This document shows positions 1 through 6,487 of a DNA stretch of 6,487 bases, in pieces. This DNA comes from Chloroflexota bacterium (GTDB lineage Bacteria; Chloroflexota; Dehalococcoidia; Bin125): the NCBI GenBank assembly GCA_026707335.1, contig JAPOXB010000017.1:1-6487 (forward strand), read 5' to 3'. The stretch's first letter is position 1. Every line of letters begins with the position of its first letter. A model generated the notes under the pieces. That model was not told where the DNA came from, did no database searches, and saw nothing but the letters and a program-made list of their open reading frames with translations. Position numbers and translations under genes: made by a program.

Positions 1-791
1 AGCAGCAGCAGGCCGTGCTCGTTGGCGACGCCGCGCAGCTCGCGCAGGCCGGCCTGCTCCGTGAAGCCGACGATCTTGAAGTTGCTAGTGTGCACCCGCA
101 GCAGCGCCGCGGTCGAGTCGGTGACGGCGTTGGCGTAGTCGGCGGCGCGGGTGCGGTTGGTCGTGCCGACCTCCACCAGCCGCGCGCCGCTCTGCCAGCA
201 GACGTCGGGGATGCGGAAGCCGCCGCCGATCTCGACCGCCTGCCCGCGGCTGACGATCACCTCGCGCTCCTCGAGGGAGGGGGCCACGACGAGGGCTTTC
301 AGCACCAGCAGCAGCGCCGAGGCGTTGTTGTTCACCGCCAGTCCCGCCTCCGCGCCGGTGGTCGTGCAGAGCAGCGTGTCGAGGTGGCTCATCCGGGAGC
401 CGCGCTCGCCCCACTCCAGGTCGTACTCCAGGTTCGAGTAGCCGCGGCCGACCTCGGCCATCGCGGCCAGCGCCGAATCGGGCAGCGGCGCCCGGCCCAG
501 GTTGGTGTGCAGGATGACGCCCGTGGCGTTGATGGCCGGCCGCAGCGACGATCGGGCCGCCGCCTCCACCCGTTCGACCACGTCCGCCGCGAGTTCCTCC
601 ACGCTGGGCGGGGCGAGCACCTGGGTGCCGCAGAAGGGCGCCGAGCAGGTGATGTCCTCCCGCGCCGCCGCGATCGCGGCTCGCGCGTGGGCGGTGACGA
701 GGGCGTCGGGGAAGCGCGATCGCAGGGCGCCGACGGCCTCCTGCCGCAGCAGCCGGTCGACGCTGGGTAAACCACGGTACGGATTCGTCAT
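1..791 (-). CDS. selA: L-seryl-tRNA(Sec) selenium transferase (selenocysteine synthase), N-terminal 263 residues, cut by left edge
   Basis: SelA is a cytoplasmic PLP enzyme that converts seryl-tRNA(Sec) to selenocysteinyl-tRNA(Sec) using selenophosphate. I translated the minus strand from the ATG at 791-789; the frame stays open to the window edge. It begins MTNPYRGLPSVDRLLR, the usual SelA opening with the PS-VDRLL motif. Family signatures follow in the expected order: ATGVILHTNLGR (HTNLGR at residues 95-100), NNNASA (154 on), SRGQAVEIGGGFRIPDV (from 181), VGTTNRT (209-214) and HTSNFKIVGFT (from 234). E. coli SelA has about 463 residues, so roughly 200 C-terminal residues, including the PLP-binding lysine, lie outside the window. 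A weak AGGGG lies six bases before the ATG. The gene is divergent from the serine-synthesis pair and implies that the organism makes selenoproteins. The family assignment is secure; whether the full gene is intact cannot be seen. Confidence 0.96.
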   Translation of the reverse strand, partial: MTNPYRGLPSVDRLLRQEAVGALRSRFPDALVTAHARAAIAAAREDITCSAPFCGTQVLAPPSVEELAADVVERVEAAARSSLRPAINATGVILHTNLGRAPLPDSALAAMAEVGRGYSNLEYDLEWGERGSRMSHLDTLLCTTTGAEAGLAVNNNASALLLVLKALVVAPSLEEREVIVSRGQAVEIGGGFRIPDVCWQSGARLVEVGTTNRTRAADYANAVTDSTAALLRVHTSNFKIVGFTEQAGLRELRGVANEHGLLL

Positions 792-831
792 GCGGCGCCC
801 CTGCCCTGCCGATCGTAACACCGCCGCTCGA

Positions 832-861
832 TTGCCCGGCCGCGAGCGGCGCTCATATGCT
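832..861 (+). promoter_or_regulatory. Candidate sigma70-like promoter for the aminotransferase-serA unit
   Basis: TTGCCC (832-837) and TATGCT (856-861) are separated by 18 bases and resemble the -35 and -10 consensus (four of six matches each). In this GC-rich setting an AT-containing hexamer at the right distance upstream of a gene is suggestive only. Transcription would start near 868, which gives a leader of about 63 nt before the TTG start at 931. It would also put the in-frame ATG at 868 at the very 5' end of the transcript. Confidence 0.3.
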
Positions 862-918
862 CCGGCCATGGGCCCTCCCGATGGGTCCGCCGCCGGCGCA
901 TCCGCCCGGCGGGCAGCC

Positions 919-924
919 AAGGAG
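919..924 (+). promoter_or_regulatory. Ribosome binding site that decides the TTG start
   Basis: AAGGAG (919-924) lies six bases before the TTG at 931, an ideal Shine-Dalgarno spacing. It supports TTG 931 over the in-frame ATG at 868, which has no purine-rich site before it. Confidence 0.75.
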
Positions 925-930
925 ACTTCG

Positions 931-2040
931 TTGGCCAACCTTCGCATCCCCGGCCCCACGCCCATCCCCGACAACGTCCGCGAGGCGCTCTCGGCGCAGA
1001 TGATCAACCACCGCGGCCCCGAGTACGCCGCCTTGCTGGGCCGCGTCACCGAGGGGCTGCGCCCCTTCTTCCGCACCGAGCACGACATCCTCATCTACAC
1101 CTGCAGCGGCACCGGCGTGATGGAGGCCGCGATCGTCAACACGCTCTCGCCCGGCGACCGGGTGCTCGCGGTCAGCATCGGCTCCTTCGGCGACCGCTTC
1201 GGGACGATCGCCGAGGTCTACGGCGCCGACGTGACCCGCCTTAACGTCGAGTGGGGCATGGCGGCCGAGCCGGACGTGGTCGGCGCCGCCCTCCGCGCGG
1301 CGCCCGGCTACAAGGCCGTGCTGATCACCCACAACGAGACCTCCACCGGCGTCGAGAACCCCATCGAGGCGATCGCCGAAGTCGTCCACGCCGAGAGCGA
1401 CGCCCTGCTCCTGGTCGATGCCGTATCGAGCATGGGCTGCGTCCCCGTCGAGACCGACGCCTGGGGCCTCGACCTGATCGTCACGGGATCGCAGAAGGGC
1501 TGGGAGGTGCCGCCGGGGCTGGCTATGGCCGCCGTCGGGCCGCGCGCCTGGCAGGCCTTCGAGTCGGCCACGATGCCGCGCTTCTACCTCGACCTCGGCA
1601 AGCACCGCGACTACGCGGCGATCGGTCAGCCGCCCTGGACGCCCGCCGTCTCGGTCATGTACGGCCTCGACGTCTCGCTCAAGCGGATGAACGAGGAGGG
1701 CGCCGACGCCATCTTCGCGCGCCACGCCGCCGCCGCGGCCCGCGTGCGCGGCCAGATGGAGGCGCTGGGCCTGCAACTCTTCGCCGACCCGCGCTACGCC
1801 TCGAACACGATCACCGCCGTCAGCGTGCCCGACGGCGTCGACGGCAAGGCGCTCACCGCGACCATGCGCGAGGAGCACGACGTCGTCATCGCCGGCGGGC
1901 AGGGCAAGCTGGCGGGGCAGATCATCCGCTTCGGGCATCTGGGCTGGTTCCAGCAGCGCGACCTCGACGAGGCCGTCGAGGCCCTGCGCGCCAGCCTGAT
2001 CACACTCGGCTACCAGGTCCCGGCCGCCGCCTCGGTGTGA
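931..2040 (+). CDS. Class V aminotransferase, serine-pyruvate / alanine-glyoxylate type; probable phosphoserine transaminase
   Basis: This PLP-dependent fold-type I aminotransferase has 369 residues, normal for the SPT/AGT family. From the TTG it reads LANLRIPGPTPIPDNV, the typical family N-terminus (PGPT.. P). SGTG (residues 59-62) should bind the PLP phosphate. LLVDAVSSMG carries the Asp that pairs with the pyridine nitrogen (D163). VTGSQKGWEVPPGLA carries the Schiff-base lysine (K189). IIRFGHLG near the C-terminus has the Arg (R333) expected to bind the substrate carboxylate. The start is chosen from an AAGGAG at good spacing; an in-frame ATG at 868 would add 21 low-complexity residues. 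The gene lies 38 bp upstream of serA. Class V enzymes of this type serve as phosphoserine transaminase in methanococci, so a serC-like role is the likeliest job here. That is inference from context: glyoxylate or serine-pyruvate transamination is equally compatible with the sequence. Confidence 0.93.
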   Translation: MANLRIPGPTPIPDNVREALSAQMINHRGPEYAALLGRVTEGLRPFFRTEHDILIYTCSGTGVMEAAIVNTLSPGDRVLAVSIGSFGDRFGTIAEVYGADVTRLNVEWGMAAEPDVVGAALRAAPGYKAVLITHNETSTGVENPIEAIAEVVHAESDALLLVDAVSSMGCVPVETDAWGLDLIVTGSQKGWEVPPGLAMAAVGPRAWQAFESATMPRFYLDLGKHRDYAAIGQPPWTPAVSVMYGLDVSLKRMNEEGADAIFARHAAAAARVRGQMEALGLQLFADPRYASNTITAVSVPDGVDGKALTATMREEHDVVIAGGQGKLAGQIIRFGHLGWFQQRDLDEAVEALRASLITLGYQVPAAASV

Positions 2041-2060
2041 CGCGCGCTCCCCGGGGCCGG

Positions 2061-2070
2061 GGGGAAGGGG
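2061..2070 (+). promoter_or_regulatory. Purine-rich ribosome binding site of serA
   Basis: GGGGAAGGGG ends eight bases before the GTG at 2079. It supports that start over the in-frame GTG at 2037, which overlaps the stop of the upstream gene (GTGTGA). Confidence 0.55.
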
Positions 2071-2078
2071 CCGCCGTC

Positions 2079-3709
<1,631 letters not shown>

Positions 3710-3713
<4 letters not shown>

Positions 3714-4657
3714 CCCGCCCCGCTCTTCGACGGCGGCGTCGGTCCCATTCGCCACTGATTGTCCGGGAAGTCCCGCACGGCCAGCGTCTCTGGCCACAAC
3801 TCGAACAGCCGGTCGATGTCGATCAGCGGCTCGGGGTAGTGCAGGTAGCGCTCCCGCGTGTGCTCACGGTAGAGCGAGATGCGGTGGCCCGTCGCGCCGA
3901 AGACGCGCCCGTTCGCCTGCCCGCCCTCCAGCGACGCCAGCCAGACGATGATCGGGACCACGTTCTTCGGGTCCATCGCCGTGCCCACCGCCGCCTCGCT
4001 CAGCAGCGATCGGTCGGTCGTCGCCGCCAGCCCCCGCTCGGTCATCCGGGTCGCCGCGCCCGGCGCGATGCAGTTGCAGGTCACGCCGTAGCGCTCCAGC
4101 GCCTGCGTGTTGCTGCGCATGAGCCCCAGCTTGGCCGCGTGCGCCGCCGAGTAGTTGGGCTGCCCGGCCGCCCCCCGGATGCCCGCGTCGGAGGTGAAGT
4201 AGATGATCCGGCGGTTGCCCTTCTCGGGGTTGGCGCGCCAGTGGATCGAGGCGAACTTGGTCGGCGCGAAGCAGCCCTTCAGGTGCATGCGCAGCGACTC
4301 GTCCCAGTCGTCCTCGGACATGTTGAAGATCATCCGCTCGCGCAGGATGCCGTGCGCGCAGACCAGGATGTCGAGGTCGCCGTAGGTGTCGATCGCGGTC
4401 CGCACGGCCCGCTCGGCCGTGTCCATGTCGGCGATGTCGCCACTCAGCCCCACCGCCTCGCCGCCGGCCGCGCGGATCGCCTCCAGCACGCCGTCGATGC
4501 GCGAGGGCTCCCCGTCGGTGCGCCCCTCGACGTCGCGCTCGATGTCGGACACGACGACCTTCGCGCCCTGCTCGGCGAAGACCTTGCAGATCTGCGAGCC
4601 GATGCCGCCGGCCCCGCCCGTCACGAGCGCGATGCGTCCGTCGAGATGTCGTGCCAT
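3710..4657 (-). CDS. Short-chain dehydrogenase/reductase SDR-B, MFE-2 (3R)-hydroxyacyl-CoA dehydrogenase-like, YxxxK lysine replaced by His
   Basis: A classical-SDR-like protein of 315 residues starting at the ATG at 4657, behind a strong GGAGG-type ribosome site. TGGAGGIG (residues 13-20) is the TGxxxGxG dinucleotide site, and D38 at the end of the second strand suggests NAD(H) preference. GILRERMIFNMSEDDWD, MHLKG and NCIAPGAATRMT strongly recall the (3R)-hydroxyacyl-CoA dehydrogenase domain of MFE-2/HSD17B4. Catalytic Ser156 and Tyr169 are present with the normal 13-residue spacing. However, the motif reads YSAAHAAK, so the lysine at Tyr+4 is His173 and the nearest lysine is K176. The usual NNAG is CAHG (100-103). 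A C-terminal region of about 70 residues beyond the SDR core ends SKSGAG. It lies 23 bp behind its paralogue SDR-A, so the two are probably co-transcribed. Substrate is unknown; an altered mechanism or loss of redox activity is possible. Confidence 0.92.
4339..4382 (-). repeat. 44-bp perfect direct repeat, copy in SDR-B
   Basis: Identical to 5271-5314 in SDR-A at the same 932-base offset. It covers codons for DLDILVCAHGILR, the strand-4 region that carries the unusual CAHG in place of NNAG. Confidence 0.9.
4519..4590 (-). repeat. 72-bp perfect direct repeat, copy in SDR-B
   Basis: Identical base for base to 5451-5522 in SDR-A (offset 932, equal to the distance between the two start codons). 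It encodes the stretch from the first Rossmann helix to about residue 47, including FAEQGAKVVVSDIERD. Confidence 0.9.
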
Positions 4658-4661
4658 GGAA

Positions 4662-4671
4662 CTCCTCCTCC
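4662..4671 (-). promoter_or_regulatory. Ribosome binding site of SDR-B
   Basis: Reading the minus strand, GGAGGAGGAG ends four bases before the ATG at 4657. Overlapping GGAGG registers also give ideal spacing. It fixes the start 23 bases after the stop of SDR-A and excludes the upstream in-frame starts that lie inside SDR-A. Confidence 0.75.
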
Positions 4672-4680
4672 CGCGCGCCG

Positions 4681-5589
4681 CTACCACCGAATCCGCGGCG
4701 GCGGCGCCACCCCCTGCGCGACCAGCGTCTCGGGCATGATCGCGAAGAGTTGATCGATGTCCCAGAACGGCTCCGTCGAGAAGATCGTGCTCTCCCACTC
4801 CGGGTTGTCCCAGATGTTGACCTTGCCACCCATCGCCCCCACCACGCGGCCGCTGATCATCTCCCCCTCGTCCGACGCCAGCAGCACGATGATCGGCGTC
4901 GCGTTGCGCGGGTCGCCCATCGTCCCCGCCGCCGCGTTGCTGCCCGCCACGTAGTCATTCCGGCCGCGATTCGCCATGCGCGTCTCCGCGTGAGGCAAGA
5001 TGCAGTTGGAGGTCACGCCGTAGCGCTTCAGCGCCTCGGCGTTCGACAGCATCAGGCCAATCTTGCCCGCCTGCGCCGCCGAGTAGTTCGGGTGCTCCGC
5101 GTCGCCCGTCACCCCCGCCGAGGAGGTGAAGTAGATGATCCGCCGGCCGCCCTTGTCGCGGTTGGCGCGCCAATGGATCGAGGCGAACTTGGTCGGCGCG
5201 AAGCAACCCTTCAGGTGCATGCGCACCAGGTCGTCCCAGTCCGCCTCCGACATGTCGAAGATCATGTCCACGCGCAGGATGCCGTGCGCGCAGACCAGGA
5301 TGTCGAGGTCGCCGAAGGTGTCGAGCGCCGTCTGGACCGCGCGCTCGGCCGTGTCCATGTCGGCGATGTCGCCGCTGACACCCACCGCCTCGCCGCCGGC
5401 CGCGCGGATCGCCTCGACCACCCCGTCGATGCGCGAGGCCGGCCCGCCGCTGCGCCCCTCGACGTCGCGCTCGATGTCGGACACGACGACCTTCGCGCCC
5501 TGCTCGGCGAAGACCTTGCAGACCTCCGAGCCCAGGCCCCCCGCGCCGCCCGTCACCAGGGCGACCTTGCCCTCGAGATGCTTCGCCAC
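4681..5589 (-). CDS. Short-chain dehydrogenase/reductase SDR-A, paralogue of SDR-B, YxxxK lysine replaced by Gln
   Basis: An SDR of 302 residues starting at a GTG (5589-5587) with AAAGGAG six bases upstream. TGGAGGLG (13-20) and D38 form an NAD-type Rossmann site. GILRVDMIFDMSEADWD and MHLKGCFAPTK align without gaps with SDR-B, and the whole protein resembles the MFE-2 hydroxyacyl-CoA dehydrogenase domain. Ser156 and Tyr169 are kept, but the motif reads YSAAQAGK, so Tyr+4 is Gln173 instead of Lys. NNAG is CAHG here as well (100-103). By eye it is nearly 80% identical to SDR-B over the first 200 residues and far less alike afterwards: the C-terminus carries MISGRVVGAMGGKVNIWDN and ends PPPRIRW. 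The gene sits between the DUF1015 gene (62 bp upstream) and SDR-B. Its substrate is unknown. A shared pathway or a heteromeric enzyme with SDR-B is plausible but not shown. Confidence 0.92.
   Translation of the reverse strand: MAKHLEGKVALVTGGAGGLGSEVCKVFAEQGAKVVVSDIERDVEGRSGGPASRIDGVVEAIRAAGGEAVGVSGDIADMDTAERAVQTALDTFGDLDILVCAHGILRVDMIFDMSEADWDDLVRMHLKGCFAPTKFASIHWRANRDKGGRRIIYFTSSAGVTGDAEHPNYSAAQAGKIGLMLSNAEALKRYGVTSNCILPHAETRMANRGRNDYVAGSNAAAGTMGDPRNATPIIVLLASDEGEMISGRVVGAMGGKVNIWDNPEWESTIFSTEPFWDIDQLFAIMPETLVAQGVAPPPRIRW
5271..5314 (-). repeat. 44-bp perfect direct repeat, copy in SDR-A
   Basis: Partner of 4339-4382, part of the same tandem gene duplication. Confidence 0.9.
5451..5522 (-). 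repeat. 72-bp perfect direct repeat, copy in SDR-A
   Basis: Partner of 4519-4590. The identity includes silent positions, so it reflects recent common origin or gene conversion and not only protein constraint. Confidence 0.9.
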
Positions 5590-5651
5590 GCCGGTCTCCT
5601 TTCCCTCCGCGACCGCGAGCCTAACCGAGCCGGGGCCGCGCCGCCAGCCCG
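5590..5651 (-). other. Short gap between the DUF1015 gene and SDR-A
   Basis: These 62 bp hold the SDR-A ribosome site and a GC-rich stretch. I see no convincing terminator (no stable hairpin followed by a T run) and no clear promoter, so read-through from the DUF1015 gene into the SDR genes is the simplest view. Confidence 0.4.
5596..5602 (-). promoter_or_regulatory. Ribosome binding site of SDR-A, supports a GTG start
   Basis: On the minus strand AAAGGAG lies six bases before the GTG at 5589. This is a near-perfect Shine-Dalgarno site and makes the GTG start convincing, in agreement with the MARHLDG/VAKHLEG match to the paralogue. Confidence 0.75.

Positions 5652-6487
<836 letters not shown>

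Larger units (their letters stand above)
792..930. promoter_or_regulatory. Divergent intergenic region between selA and the aminotransferase gene
   Basis: This 139-bp gap separates the start codons of two divergent genes and must carry the control signals for both. For the plus strand there is a possible sigma70-type pair (832-837 and 856-861). For the minus strand, TACGAT (817 down to 812) could be a -10 box for selA, but I see no good -35 partner. The short element GCCCGGCGGGC (904-914) can form a small hairpin just upstream of the plus-strand ribosome site. I see no riboswitch or T-box-like structure and no tRNA. Confidence 0.5.

Noticed and set aside
15..770. Plus-strand open frame of 251 codons over selA
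   Set aside because: The minus-strand translation is SelA with all signature motifs, so this is its antisense shadow.
868..930. Leader of the aminotransferase gene as a riboswitch
   Set aside because: Only about 60 nt long, with one small GC hairpin (904-914) and no conserved aptamer core that I recognise.
853..1938. Long open frame of 361 codons antisense to the aminotransferase gene
   Set aside because: High GC removes stop codons from all frames. The translation is rich in Gly, Arg, Asp and Val with no recognisable motif, while the plus strand carries a clear enzyme.
2038..2078. TGA of the aminotransferase gene as a possible selenocysteine codon, given the neighbouring selA
   Set aside because: The protein already has full family length at this TGA, read-through gives no family-like sequence, and I see no convincing SECIS-like hairpin directly after it.
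5590..5651. GC-rich stretch as a possible terminator between DUF1015 and SDR-A
   Set aside because: No stable inverted repeat with a following T run on the minus strand. The GC richness is normal for this genome.

Overview
The window is a GC-rich (about 70% by eye) bacterial chromosome segment that is almost entirely coding. It holds six protein genes and no RNA gene, mobile element or CRISPR array that I could support. Protein wording, especially of the class V aminotransferase and the long-form SerA, resembles Chloroflexota as I remember them. This assignment is an inference from memory, with moderate confidence at best.

Left part: selA (selenocysteine synthase, minus strand) runs off the left edge with its first 263 residues present. 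It is divergent from a plus-strand pair made of a class V aminotransferase (serine-pyruvate / alanine-glyoxylate type) and serA (D-3-phosphoglycerate dehydrogenase, long form with a C-terminal ACT domain). The 139-bp gap between selA and the aminotransferase holds the start signals for both directions. The aminotransferase and serA are 38 bp apart and look like one transcription unit. The aminotransferase probably acts as the phosphoserine transaminase, so the pair would run 3-phosphoglycerate to 3-phosphohydroxypyruvate to phosphoserine. The phosphatase step (serB) is not in the window. SelA acts on seryl-tRNA(Sec), so it consumes serine.

Right part: a minus-strand series enters from the right edge. 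It contains a DUF1015-family gene (5' end missing), then two tandem paralogous short-chain dehydrogenases (SDR-A, SDR-B) 23 bp apart. SDR-B meets serA tail to tail, and the two stop codons share the 4-bp palindrome CTAG at 3710-3713, leaving no room for a terminator.

The most unusual point is the SDR pair. Both resemble the (3R)-hydroxyacyl-CoA dehydrogenase domain of MFE-2/HSD17B4. They keep the nucleotide-binding glycines and the catalytic Ser and Tyr, but both lack the lysine of the YxxxK motif (His in one, Gln in the other), and both have CAHG where NNAG is expected. Their N-terminal two thirds are nearly alike, with a 72-bp identical stretch, while their C-terminal thirds diverge. This points to duplication followed by specialisation or gene conversion.
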